DNA from: Chlamydoabsidia padenii
Taxonomy: Eukaryota; Mucoromycota; Mucoromycetes; Mucorales; Cunninghamellaceae
Direction of reading: 5' to 3'
Assembly: GCA_025330725.1 (NCBI GenBank)
Contig: JAIWND010000051.1
Location: 1 to 64,000, forward strand
Length of the DNA stretch: 64,000 nt
Shown here piece after piece: positions 10,985-22,594 of the stretch. The position numbers were made by a program, and so were the translations under genes. Every line of letters begins with the position of its first letter. Position 1 is the first letter of the stretch. Under the pieces are notes generated by a model. That model had not been told where the DNA came from. It saw only the letters and a list, made by a program, of their open reading frames with translations, and searched no databases.

Positions 10985-12444
10985 TGTTTAGAGGTGTGAG
11001 TAGGGAAAGAAAAGAAAGAACGAAAATTTTTCCTTTTTTCTTTTTGAACATTTTTCAAACGCCGGTCTTTAATTTAAAGATGGTAACATCCCCATATGGG
11101 CAGTAATACCAACTCTATTTATATTCAAAGAGGTTTGCGATGGATAGTGGATGTATCATAGTCGTAGATAAAACTAGTCTATTCAAGCCAGACCGAAACA
11201 GCCATGGCATCTACGCATAAATACGAACATCAATGTACCTGAATCAAGTAGGGAATATCCGTTTATAGTCAAGTTGAATGTACCAATGATTTTCCCAATA
11301 CCAACACAGATACCTGGTAGCTTTGAGCTAAAAATAGAAACTTTTGACCTGTCACATCATTTTTTTATATTCTCAGTGTCAAAAAGGTTGATTTGACCCT
11401 TATGCATCATACATTCAAGGGCGAACATACGCACAAACTTTTTCTATTGTTTATGATAAGATCTCGTAAAGGTCATGAGAGAGAAGAAAGAAACAACCCA
11501 TCGCTCATTCTCACTTTTTCAGAGTACACACATCATTAGATCACCGTCAACAGTTAGTTTCCCGGGTTTCCACCTTCCCGCACACTGTATTGTAGCTAAT
11601 CTATTGGTAGCTCTTTTTTGAAACCCCGTATCATGCGGAGGCTGTACCTGTTATACATTCTCTCAGATACTTGACTCCGATCAAGCCAAAAGGTCCATTC
11701 ACCCCTGAATACAATAATCCATCCGCGATAGTGGAAGAAAGATGGTGAGGGACATTGAAAAAAGTGTTACCATCTACTGTAGTCATTACCTGCTATTCGA
11801 ATCCCGATCCCGGAAATGGGGAGGCGCCCCTGGGTCAAAAAGATTAGTCCCCTTACAACAGATGGGATTGAGCTTTATGCTTCCTACGCCCATATTTATT
11901 TTCAAATCCCGTCTCTGTTTCCCCTGAGGGACTTTTTTGAAATGGCGAAGAGTAAGGTTTGATGAGAAAAACTGCCTCATCAACCATTTAAAATCAATTG
12001 ATGCTTACGAAACAAAAGAGACAGAGTAAAAAGGAAAAGAAAAAAAAAGGGGGGGGAAATGCCAAATGATCAACAGTTGTTACTGCCAACCAAGAAATAA
12101 CATGAAAGATTATACAATGGGATAGTGTGGTAGTCTTGACCAAGTTCTCCCCAGTACATGTTGCATATCATGCAATATTACAATTATGACGCAGTTTGTA
12201 TATCAAGCATAAAATAAATAGAGCAATAGGTATTGTTGATAAGAGTATGATTTAGTACTATTGAAGTAAAAATGACACCGATGAATGCTAAATCAGCCAA
12301 TGAGAGCTTGAAGGATGTCGGAATTTGAAATATGTGGAACTTGAGTGCATGTGAATTTCGTTTAAAAACCCACATCTTTCTTTCCTTGCTTTATCTCTCT
12401 CACTCTTTTTTTTTTTTTTTTTTTTAATTATCATCACACATATT
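10985..12444. other. Divergent spacer upstream of the glycosyltransferase and Lon genes
   Basis: About 1.46 kb with no supportable exon. It contains the CGGGATTT element at 11904, a one-base variant (CGGAATTT) at about 12319, 126 bases before the Lon start, and a pyrimidine-rich leader directly before the Lon ATG. Confidence 0.5.
11904..11911 (-). promoter_or_regulatory. CGGGATTT element in the glycosyltransferase/Lon spacer
   Basis: AAATCCCG on the plus strand, extended form CGGGATTTGAAAATA when read on the minus strand. It is 534 bases upstream of the Lon start and about 920 upstream of the glycosyltransferase start. Confidence 0.35.
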
Positions 12445-15400
12445 ATGACATCCTTACCTGATTCTTTGGTGGTCGTGCCTCTCGAAAACAAAGTGCTTTT
12501 GCCTTCTGTTGTTTTGAAATTGACAATGAAAGGAAAAGATGCATCCAACCTGACCAGAAAACACTTTCGCCTGTCTGAACAACGTAAAGTAGCCTATGTG
12601 GTAGTGGTCCCTTTGAAAAGACCTGCTCTATCTCAAGAAGACAATGACGACTCTCCTGGTGACAAGACCTTGACAAAATCGACCACTTCCAACGATGAAC
12701 CTGACTCTAAATCAACAACTATGGCGGTGAAGCATTCGTCATCCCGTGTGCCCGATGACCAACTGTTACTGCAACCTCATGAAAGACATCTCCTTCACGA
12801 TTATGGGTGTGTCGCTCGTATCATGCGTGTACAACGATCTGGTCTAGGTGTCTTTTCGGTGTTTGTGGAGGGTGTCTCGCGGTGCAAAATCGACCAACTC
12901 TTACCTCCTGGCTACGAAGGCATGACTAGCGCCACCATGGCCAAGGTGATCTATTTGGAACCTCCTACAAAACAACATTTGGAAGATGCCAAGGACCACA
13001 TGATTGCTTTCCGTGCTCTTTCCAAGGAATTTTTGTCCAAGATGCGTGAACTTCAACTACCTGATACTCTGACGACGCAGCTCTCCAAACTGATTGACAA
13101 TGTATCCCCTTTGACCTTGTCGGATCTCATGGTGTCGGTGATTGAAACCTCATTCGAAGAAAAACTGTCGATGCTTGCTATAACTGATGTCAAGGATCGT
13201 TTGGCCAAGGCTTCTGAATGGATGACTCGACAATTACATGTGTTGAAAATTAGTGAACAAATTCACTCCAGTATTGAAGGCAAACTTACCAAGAAACAAC
13301 GGGAATTCTATTTACGACAACAGGTAACAAAAAAAAAGAAGAGATAACATGTTACCAGCTTTTGAAAACTAACTATCATCATTGATTTTACTCAAATAGC
13401 TTGATGCCATCAAACAAGAACTTGGTGAAACGGATGACTTCTCGGGTGGAAAGGATGATGATGAAATGGTGCAGCTGGCTAGACAACTAAAGGATGCCAA
13501 TTTACCGGAGGAAGCAGCAACTGTGGCTCAACGTGAATTGAAACGGATCAAGAAACTACAACCTTCTTCAAGTGAATGGTCGGTGGCTCGTAACTACTTG
13601 GAATTGATTGCCGATCTACCCTGGAGCAAAAAATCTGAAGAAGTCTTGGACATCACACGCGCAAAACAACAACTGGAAGGGGATCACTTTGGGTAATGAT
13701 AAAAAAGAACAACTTTTTGGTGGTTATCATTCTAAACGAAATTACTAACTCTGCTTGACTTTGTTTGTATGTCTGTATGTCTATTCAATTTGATAGTTTG
13801 GATCATGTAAAGAAACGAATCATCGAATACTTATCTGTGGCAAAGATCAAAGGCGATCTCAAGGCACCTATCATCTGTTTTGTTGGACCTGTGAGTACTT
13901 GTTTGCTTAATGATCCACAATGAACTCACTTTCTTTTTTTAATCTCTTAATTTTATTACTTAGCCTGGTGTAGGTAAAACATCTCTTGGAAAGTCCATTG
14001 CCACATCCTTATCAAGAGAGTTCCATCGAATCTCTTTGGGGGGCGTCCGAGACGAAGCTGATATGCGGTAAGAGGGAAACAGGAGTGGGTAGGAAAATGA
14101 TTCTAACTTGTTTTTTGTTTAATAAAGGGGACATCGTCGAACATATGTTGGTGCCATGCCTGGGTTGATCATACAAGGTTTAAGAAAAGTGGGTGTGAAC
14201 AATCCTCTTTTTTTACTTGGTAAGAACAGACCTATCAACGGCACTGACTCTGATTTTATACTAATTCCTTTTTTGTTACATTTGGCTGATAATTTAGATG
14301 AAATTGACAAACTTGTCCATTCGACTCATTATGGTGATCCTTCAGCAGCACTTTTGGAGGTGTTGGATCCCGAACAAAACAACAGTTTCTCCGACCACTA
14401 CCTCAATTTGCCTTTTGATCTCTCTAATGTCTTGTTTATCGCCACTGCCAACACAGTCGACACTATTCCTGAACCACTCTTGGATCGTATGGAATTGATT
14501 CACCTAAACGGCTATACCTTTGAAGAAAAACTACATATTGCTCGAACCCATCTCTTACCTAAACAAATCACCACTCATGGTTTGGAATTGAACCAAGTAC
14601 AAATAGAAGACCATGTCTTGCTCAAACTGGCGGAAAACTATACCCGAGAAAGTGGTGTGCGTAGCTTAGAACGGACTTTGGCTTCGGTGGTACGTGCGAA
14701 ATGTGTGGCTTTGGCTGATCTACGTGAATCTGGGAAAGAACATGATTATAGTCCAAAAGTTGATTTACAAGATCTAGAAGAAATTCTTGGGGTAAGTCAA
14801 GGGTGTTGGGGATGTGGATGATTAAGGATGTGGGTGATGATCGATAATTATTTAACCTTTTTATTCTATTTATATGTTTAGATTGCGAAATACGAAAAAG
14901 AAGTGGCAGAACGTGACCCTATTCCTGGTGTAGTCACTGGTCTGGCCTATAGTGGTTCTGGAAATGGTGGTATTCTTTTTATCGAAACTTCCAAGATGCC
15001 AGGAAAAGGGGATCTTCAGTTGACTGGTAAGTTAGATAATGAAAAAAAAGGGGGGGAGGAACCATCTTACTAATGTTATGCAACCATTTTGATTGGTATC
15101 ATAGGATCATTGGGCGATGTTATTAAGGAATCAGCACAAATCGCCTTGACCTGGGTCAAATCTCATGCATACGCATTGAAAATCGTATCTTCAAGTGATC
15201 AAAACATTGTTGAAAAGTATGATGTCCATGTCCACTTCCCTTCAGGTGCTGTACCAAAAGATGGACCTAGTGCAGGTAAAGATTTCCCCCCCCCACTCAC
15301 TCATTCACTCACTCTCTTTCTTTTGGTAGGTGTTACATTGGTGACCTCGTTGGTGTCATTATTCTCTGGTTACTATGTACCAACGACAACTGCCATGACT

Positions 15401-15658
15401 GGTGAAGTATCATTACGGGGTCAAGTCTTACCGGTGGGTGGAATCAAGGAAAAGGTAATCTCGGCACATCGGGCGGGGATTCGCAAAATCATTCTTCCTC
15501 ATCGTAATCGAAAGGATGTCAAACAAGATGTACCGGAACGGGTGCAACAAGATATCGAATTCGTTTATGCAAAAACTGTCTGGGACGTATTGGAAGCAGC
15601 ATTGATTATCGGTGACACGGAAAAATGGACAACAAGGGTCTTTGAAAGTCATTTGTAG
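12445..15658 (+). CDS. Peroxisomal Lon protease
   Basis: ATP-dependent serine protease of the Lon family. Nine exons, 12445-13323, 13400-13692, 13797-13890, 13964-14067, 14128-14219, 14298-14791, 14882-15026, 15105-15275 and 15330-15658, give 866 residues. Order: N-terminal substrate-binding domain, then the AAA+ module with Walker A GPPGVGKT and LLDEIDK as Walker B, then the protease domain with the catalytic Ser in PKDGPSAG and the Lys in GGIKEKV. There is no mitochondrial presequence: the protein begins directly with [18 protein letters not shown]. It ends in SHL, a type 1 peroxisomal signal. It therefore matches peroxisomal Lon (LONP2/Pln), which degrades and helps fold matrix proteins, rather than mitochondrial Pim1. 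The Walker A and Lys/Ser motifs are split by introns in phase, supporting the exon model. Confidence 0.95.
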
Positions 15659-15795
15659 AATGATTAGATAGATTGGTTATATATGCATATTTATTTATTT
15701 TATTTGAAACAAAAAATAAATAAATAAAATTGATTTGGGCTATCCTTTTTTTTTTTTTTAACTTGTATGGAATAAATGATTAGGTGGGGTTGGGG

Positions 15796-16608
15796 TTACT
15801 GATGATTGATCATGGTGCCTGATGTAGTGGGTGGTGGGGTGGTGGACCAAGGAATAAGTAAAGCAGAGGTGGTAGAAGATGTGGTGGCGTAAAGGGAATC
15901 CAACCAAGAGTAATTCCACAAATTGACAAAAGCATCATTTGACACTGTAGAATAATCTAAAGTGTTGTTAGTTGATAAAAACGAAGGGGCCATTGTCATA
16001 GGGTTTGAACTTGGAACAACGATAGGTGGGGAAAAAGGGACCATGGCGGGGTTTGAAATGGAGGATGACCCCGACGCTGGATCTGAAATCGTGGATGATG
16101 CTGATGATGATGATGATGAAGATGATGATGATAATGACAAGGGAAACGTCAAAGAAACCGACTGAGTAGGTACTGGAACCTGTTTTTGTTGTTGATATAA
16201 ATGGTTATTAGATGATCTTCGTGTAAGGTAAGGTGTTTGACTATGGCGACGGCGTTGATTATATTGCGGTGGTCGGGGAATCTGTTGTACCTGAATCAGT
16301 GGCGTGGAGTACGTTTGTGGGAAATGAAAAGTGGAGGTTTCTTTCTTCTTGTTGGGTACGACGGGTATGGATTTCCTCTTGACATAATACCTTGTGCCTG
16401 GCATTCGGAGGTGAATCTGGGCCACACCGAAATAGATCTTTGCATCACAAGGAAGATGAGAATCATGGATCACAATATGATGACTGGCTTGCTTTAACTT
16501 TTTTTGTTGATAAGCGTTTTCAATGATACTATGATTAGCAAGATCGAATTCCATAAACAAGGTGTTTTCTAGCATGAATCCCCAGGTATAATCTTTGGTT
16601 TGAGCCAT
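15796..16608 (-). CDS. WWE-domain protein with Ser/Pro-rich tail
   Basis: Single-exon gene of 270 residues. The first 75 residues fit a WWE domain: aromatic WGFMLENTLFMEFD, the NHSIIENAYQ helix start, a middle strand AKIYFGVAQIHLRMPG, and the final TRYYVKRK, which corresponds to the conserved R-x-V-x-R end. WWE domains bind ADP-ribose or iso-ADP-ribose units, or act as protein interaction modules in ubiquitin and PARP pathways. Here no ligase, PARP or DDHD domain follows. The rest is low-complexity Ser/Pro/Gln with a poly-Ser run near residue 160. Function beyond the domain is unknown. It converges on the Lon gene, with only about 140 bases between their ends. Confidence 0.7.
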   Translation of the reverse strand: MAQTKDYTWGFMLENTLFMEFDLANHSIIENAYQQKKLKQASHHIVIHDSHLPCDAKIYFGVAQIHLRMPGTRYYVKRKSIPVVPNKKKETSTFHFPQTYSTPLIQVQQIPRPPQYNQRRRHSQTPYLTRRSSNNHLYQQQKQVPVPTQSVSLTFPLSLSSSSSSSSSSASSTISDPASGSSSISNPAMVPFSPPIVVPSSNPMTMAPSFLSTNNTLDYSTVSNDAFVNLWNYSWLDSLYATTSSTTSALLIPWSTTPPPTTSGTMINHQ

Positions 16609-17863
16609 TGTGTCGGTGTTTGAAAATTCAAATAGAAGTGAACCAAAAAAAAAAAAAAAAAAAAAAGGTGGAGAGGAAATCGATGAAAGAAAAGGAAACT
16701 CTTTTTATATCATGATTATTCCCTTCCCCTGTGTGAAATTCACCGGAGAGGTTGTTTTACCTTACATTGTGGCAACAACAACAACAAAAAACAAAAACAG
16801 CAATAACAAAAAAAAAAAAAAGGGTCGGGAAGGTCACAATGAAAATGATTAGCATACTCAACGACAAATAAAATGAATTGGTATAAAGTGATAGGCTGGA
16901 CGATCGTCAGGGGAACGGGAAATCATGCACCAAGTTTTATCTTGCCCCTACACACAAGGGGCGATCTTTCTCGTAAACTATGTTCGAGAACAGACATCAC
17001 CCAATCTTTATCTCTTCATCCCCAGAGCCCCAACTTTGTATTGATTAACCTGCTCCTTTTCTTTATCTATATATATATATGTAAAAAGAAGTAGAAGAAA
17101 AAAGGAGACTTGATCGAAGGAAAGGAAGAGACTCCGATGGATAACAAAACATCATCTATCATCATTGAGGTACCGTGCTACTTCCATATTTATTCAGGGA
17201 CCCTTTTATTTACACTCTTTCCCAATGCTCTTTGAAATTAAACTCCATGCATGAATTTGTAAAAATCATATTTAAGCGGCGATTGATTGAAAATCAGAAT
17301 TCACGAAGCATGATTTTTCTGGTAGATGGAACAAGAAACCTTTCATTACACATGTGTCTTATGCATACATATTAGCATGTCATATGTTAAGGAATGGGGA
17401 AATGAGTGGAGATGGATTCATTTGGGGGAAAAAGAAAAAAAAAAAAAAAAGGAATGAATCAAGATTTCGTCATTTCAAGTTTTTCGGATCACACTTCCAC
17501 AAAGCATCATGAAAAAGAATGTATTAGGAATAATGACAAGTGTAATCAAGAATAGAATGATGAATGATGACGGTGACGATATGTCAGGGTTTACTTGCCA
17601 CACGCTCAACAGTGGACACTGCATTAACTTTGGGTCCGGATTCTGTCGGGATTTGAATACTGCATTCAAAAAAAGAGATATTTCTTTTTTTATTTTTCCT
17701 CTTCTCCTTCCTCTTCTCAAATTAATGTAACAGGGGTGTCTCTGCATCACTTTAACTAATCTAATACCAAACTTCTTTTTCTTCATAATATACTATATCT
17801 TGACTATATACAAACCTTCTTTTTACTTTTACACTCCTTCCATCGAATACACACATCTGTTGA
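16609..17863. other. Divergent spacer between WWE and NHA1 genes
   Basis: About 1.25 kb with no supportable exon. It has A-tracts near 16646-16666 and 17437-17451 and the CGGGATTT element at 17647. Confidence 0.5.
17647..17654 (+). promoter_or_regulatory. CGGGATTT element upstream of NHA1
   Basis: Exact copy with extended form GTCGGGATTTGAATAC, 217 bases before the antiporter ATG, same orientation. Confidence 0.5.
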
Positions 17864-20565
17864 ATGACAGTCCAAGTTATACCTGGGGAATTCACTCCAT
17901 TCACTATTGCCATTGCTATCCTAAGTGGTATAATCCTGTTTTATGGATACTTGTCAATGTTTATAAAGGAACGTTTGTTTCTTTCAGAAGCATGTAAGTA
18001 TATACATAAAACGAAGACACTTATTAACTTGTTGTTGTTGTTTTTCACTACTGGTTTGGTGAATAGTTGTCGCACTTATTGTTGGTATTATAGCAGGACC
18101 ACTGGTATCAAATGGCTTTAATCCTTATAGTTGGGAAAATACGGATGATATAACTAAAGAACTTACAAGATGTGTAATCGCCATTCAGGTAAAAATCAGG
18201 CTTTTTGTAATTTGTAGTCTTCTTTATACTCACTGAATTTGCTTGTCTTTTTTTAGGTTATGGCTGTTGGTATTGAACTCCCAAAGTAGGTAGAAATAAA
18301 TGCGGCTATGAAAAAAAGGATACTTTCTTGTAACTCTCCTTTTTATGTATGTTTTAGGCACTACTTGAAAAAGGAATGGCGAACTATGTTTATGTTTCTG
18401 GTCCCAGTTATGATCTTCATGTGGTTGATTAGCGGTTTATTCATATGGGCATTGATTCCTCCTCTTGATTATGTAAGTATACAACTAACAGATGTGTCCA
18501 CTATAATAACTATCTCTCTATCTCTCTCTCTCACTTTACTTGTCTTTGTAGCTGCATGCTCTTGTGATTGCGGCATGTGTATGTCCTACTGATCCCGTAA
18601 GTCTGGAAAAGATTGTAATGAAATCCTATTTATTAACTTGATTTATCCTTCTCCCTATAGATTTTGGCCAATTCGGTGGTGAAAGGACGATTTGCGGAAA
18701 AACACGTTCCATCACATATTCGGAATGCTTTGTCGGCGGAAAGGTATGATGGCATATACACTCGGATAAAAACTGCATCTATTCTAACTTGCTAGTTTTC
18801 TTTTTTAACTTTTACTATTATATAGTGGTGCAAATGACGGTATGGGGTTTCCTTTTTTGTACTTGGCCATCTTTTTGATAAACGAAGACAACGTTGGCAC
18901 TGCAATTGGGAAATGGATTTACATCACCTTGCTTTTCCAAATCCTCTTATCTTGCGTCATTGGTGCTGTAGTGGGTTGGGTTGCATGTAAACTCCTTCAA
19001 TGGTCCGAAAGAAAGTAAGTATAATATACACTTGATGGTTTATTCTGATTTGCCCACATACTTTTTTTTTTTTTTTTTTTTTAACTTTATAGGCACCTAA
19101 TTGATAAACCTTCTTTTTTATCTTTTGGAATTGCTCTGGCTGTAAGTTTTTTGTCATCCATTGACTAGAATGGTATACTTACCTCTTGTTTTATTATTAC
19201 TCGTAGTTATTCCTGATGAGCATGACTGGATTCTCCGGTAGTGATGATGTGCTAGCTTGTTTTGTTGCTGGAAATGCCTTTTCCTGGGATGAATGGTTTC
19301 GAAAGGAAACTGAAGAAGCTCACTTTCAAGATGTGATTGATATGATGCTCAACTTGGCTGTATTCGTCTACATTGGAACCATCATTGTAAGTCCCACAAA
19401 AAAAGAGCAGGGCGGGCTATACTAACGGGCTATACTAACTAATTGGTTATCCGTTTTATTCTAATAGCCTTGGTCTGAATTTGGGAATTCGTCTATTGGA
19501 TTATCACCTTGGCGGTTAGTGGTGATTGCTATCTTAATTCTAGTCTTCCGTCGTCTGCCAATTGTGATCGCGTTAAAACCTCTGATGCCAGCAATTACAA
19601 CTTATCGTGAAGCAATCTTCAGTGGATGGTTTGGACCAATGGGTGTTGGTGCTGTCTTTTTGGCTATGATTGCTAAAGGTGAATTGGAAGAAGTCTACAA
19701 AAACAAGCCTGCTCCGGTCGCTATTGAGTTGGTCACTCCTGTCGTGCTCTTTGTTGTGCTCTCTTCGACTCTGATCCATGGCACCACTATACCATTATTC
19801 AAGATCGGCAAACGCATTCGAACCCGAACTTTATCAATCACAAGTATTGGAAGCAGTCAAGTCACTCGGCTTCCCAAGATACCATTCGGCCAACAACAAC
19901 ATCAACATCAACATCAAAATTACAAAGCTGGAGACGACGATTATCGGTATGGTTATCACGAAGGTATGACCGAGGTCCAACGCAACACTCTCATCAACAT
20001 TTTACAACAAGAACGATTGGAAGAAGAAAAACAGCAGGATCAACTTGTATCGGAAAAGTCCTTCGGCAACATCGAACACGCCACCATTGACATGCCACTA
20101 TCCTCTACACCGCCTAAAAGTGATGACGATGATGACTTTGCCGAAGAAGATCTTCTACCTGGTGATGATGACGATGCAGCACAAACCCATAATAATAGCA
20201 TACGATTCTTGGAACCTGTCAATCCTCGCACTACAGGCACCACATCCTCTGGCAGCGATAGTATGGAAGGAGAACACGGCTTATCTGGTTTTAAGAACTG
20301 GCGACAACGTACCTTGAAAACTGACGATGGGGCCCGAACATCCTCCTCCTCACGAAACTCATCGACAACAAGGCGGCAGCACTCCAAGGATCTTGGCTCT
20401 CGGCATGGTGATATCAACGTGTGGGACGAAGATCATCATATTGTAGTGGAAGATCAAGATAGATGCAGGGAAGAGGTGGTGGTAAAACAAGGCGATCATT
20501 GGAAACAACAAGTCCGTGCTGTTATCAGTGCTATGGAAAAAGATAGGAACAATAATGCAGAATAG
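17864..20565 (+). CDS. NHA1: Plasma-membrane Na+/H+ antiporter, Nha1/Sod2 type
   Basis: Monovalent cation/proton antiporter exporting Na+ (and K+) at the plasma membrane. Ten exons: 17864-17993, 18067-18188, 18257-18285, 18358-18472, 18552-18596, 18661-18743, 18826-19014, 19093-19141, 19207-19386 and 19468-20565, giving 679 residues. Hydrophobic helices fill the first 420 residues. CVCPTDPILANSVV carries the family TDP motif and SGANDGMGFP the ND motif, both needed for ion translocation in this family. The end of the core has the SGWFGPMGVGAVF motif typical of fungal Nha1. A hydrophilic, acidic and Ser-rich tail of about 250 residues follows, as in other fungal Nha1 proteins where it tunes activity. 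All introns fall within the membrane core. Confidence 0.93.
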
Positions 20566-21111
20566 TTTACCCCTACACTTATAATAGTATACCCCCTCTT
20601 CTTTTTTTAACCTTTTAGTTTATGATTTGATCATCCTTTTGTGTACTTTTAATTCAATCAATAAAAAACAAATAAATAAAAAAAATAAAAATAAAAACTT
20701 CTTTAGTCATTGACTTTTTATAAACTCGCAAACATGATTTCCGATGTATGACAATGATGCGTAGCCAGTAGGTTTAGAGTACCATGACAACTTTCTAGAA
20801 TGATTTGGGTCCGTTCCTACTGTTGACCCCATGCTTTTTGTGGATTTCAAACGCCGCCATTTATGCAAAACATAAAATTGAATTCCCGCTTTCTGATTTT
20901 TTGCTCTATTCCTCGGTGATCCTTTTTGACGGGTGGATCTACCTGTGTCAATTGGACAGAAGTAACGGTTATAATGAATAAGTTTACCATGTAAAGGATG
21001 TTAAAACAATATAAGCAAAAGACGAGACGGCAAGTAATAACCCAATGTTTTATTGATAGTAAAGGATCTATTTATTTATGAGTAAAGTATGATATTATAA
21101 CTACAAACTAT
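20566..21111. other. Convergent spacer between NHA1 and the TACO1-type gene
   Basis: Two converging 3' ends with AATAAA-like A/T-rich sequence (20658-20695). A variant of the promoter word (GAATTCCCG at about 20881) is the only other signal noticed. Confidence 0.45.
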
Positions 21112-22441
21112 CTATTGGCCTTCATCTTCTTCAGTTTCATCTTCAGGAAGCACTGCATTACAATGGATCTTGACGACATCATCCAAGTTTTCCATCGTAT
21201 CCAAGCATTTAGCCACCGTTTCGACCATTTCAGGCTCAGTGATTTCCATAGAGCTTTGAGGGATATAGACCGCTTCCATTTCCCGGACTTCATAATGTTG
21301 TGTTGATAAGATTTTACTAATGTTGTTCAATTCCGTAAAGTCACAGGTAATCTGTATGCGTAAAAGAGAAGGGGAAGTTAGTTATATATAAGGTAAACTC
21401 CCGCATTAAATCATGTTACCTCCACCAAATCTTCATCTTCTTCAATATCTTCAGCACCTGCATCAATAGCAGCATCCATCATTTGTTCCAGAGAGTGGCC
21501 AGATTCTCCAGGTGCAAACACGATTTTGCCCTTTTTGTCAAACAACCAACCAACAGAAGAAACAGATCCACTAATAAATAAACAAGTTAGTTGTTGTTGT
21601 TGTATAAAGAGAAGATGATTATATATTACATACCCGAGACGATTCAAGACTTCTTTGACTTCCTTAACTGTTCTTGATCGTTTATCCGTAACCGCTTCAC
21701 TATTTTTAAAAAGAAGAGAGTCAAATCTCTTATCACCACTATCAACACCCACCTCAACTTACATGATCATGGCAATCCCACCTGGACCATAGCATTCATA
21801 CAAAACATCTTCCAAAGTATCCTTATTCTTATCAGAAGCCTACATTATCATAAATAAATAAAAAAGAAGAAGAATCAATCGTATAGTTATTATAGCCAAC
21901 CAACCAATCATCTTGTTATGTTTACCTTTTTCATGGCGTTTTCAATACTGTCTTTTGACATGTTGTTTGCCTTTGCCCGGTTAAGAATGGTTGAGAGTCT
22001 AGTATTAATATTAGGATCCATACCCCCAGCTATATTCCACCATAAGAAATATAAAAGAAAGATGTTATAAATGAATCATTGTGATTGTATCCTTTACCTT
22101 TGACAGCACGTGTGATTTCCAACCCGATCTTTGAGAAGAGTTTGCTTTTCTTCGCATCCTTTGCCCCTTTTGTGTGCTTGACCTTGCTCCATTTGTTATG
22201 TCCCTAAATATACATGAGAAGAATTAGTAAAATAGGGAGTGAAAATACTTGATCTTTTTTGTCATGATGTTATTGTTTTTTTCTTTTTCTTTTTTTTTCT
22301 CCTTACCGCAAAGCGTTGTTGTTGATATAAGCAGTAAGTGGAAACAATACTGGCCCGGATGGTTGGTTGTAATGGTGATACTTGTCTTGTATAGTTTGTC
22401 AATTGAGCAGTAGATCGTATCGAAGCAAATTGTCGAAGCAT
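21112..22441 (-). CDS. TACO1/YebC-type mitochondrial translation factor
   Basis: Seven exons, 22441-22307, 22203-22098, 22029-21926, 21839-21763, 21699-21634, 21570-21420 and 21351-21112, encode 292 residues. The first 45 residues are basic, Ser/Thr-rich and nearly free of acid, a likely mitochondrial presequence. The mature part opens with the family hallmark [24 protein letters not shown] split here as [13 protein letters not shown] and [23 protein letters not shown] and [15 protein letters not shown] follow, both typical of YebC/TACO1. These proteins help mitochondrial ribosomes pass difficult (for example proline-rich) stretches. The acidic insert [10 protein letters not shown] and acidic C-terminus are family features. 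It diverges from the cyclin gene with about 150 bases between starts. Confidence 0.92.
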
Positions 22442-22594
22442 GGTGTCAGAAAGTGGAGAAAGAAAAAAAGAATGAACCCAGGGGTGGCTCCTTCCCTCAT
22501 AAAATCAATTTCTAATGCCGACTGGGGTTGAGTTTTAGGCTTGGCTTTATCTTTTTTTTTTTCTTTTTCTTCTTCTTCTTCACTTTATTCTCCA

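Noticed and set aside
11796..11813. TTCGAATCCCGATCCCGG resembling a tRNA B box
   Set aside because: No acceptor, D or anticodon stem can be formed around it. It is more likely a variant of the CGGGATTT word.
16096..16135. GAT/TGA repeat as a regulatory microsatellite
   Set aside because: It encodes the poly-Ser run of the WWE-domain protein and needs no other explanation.
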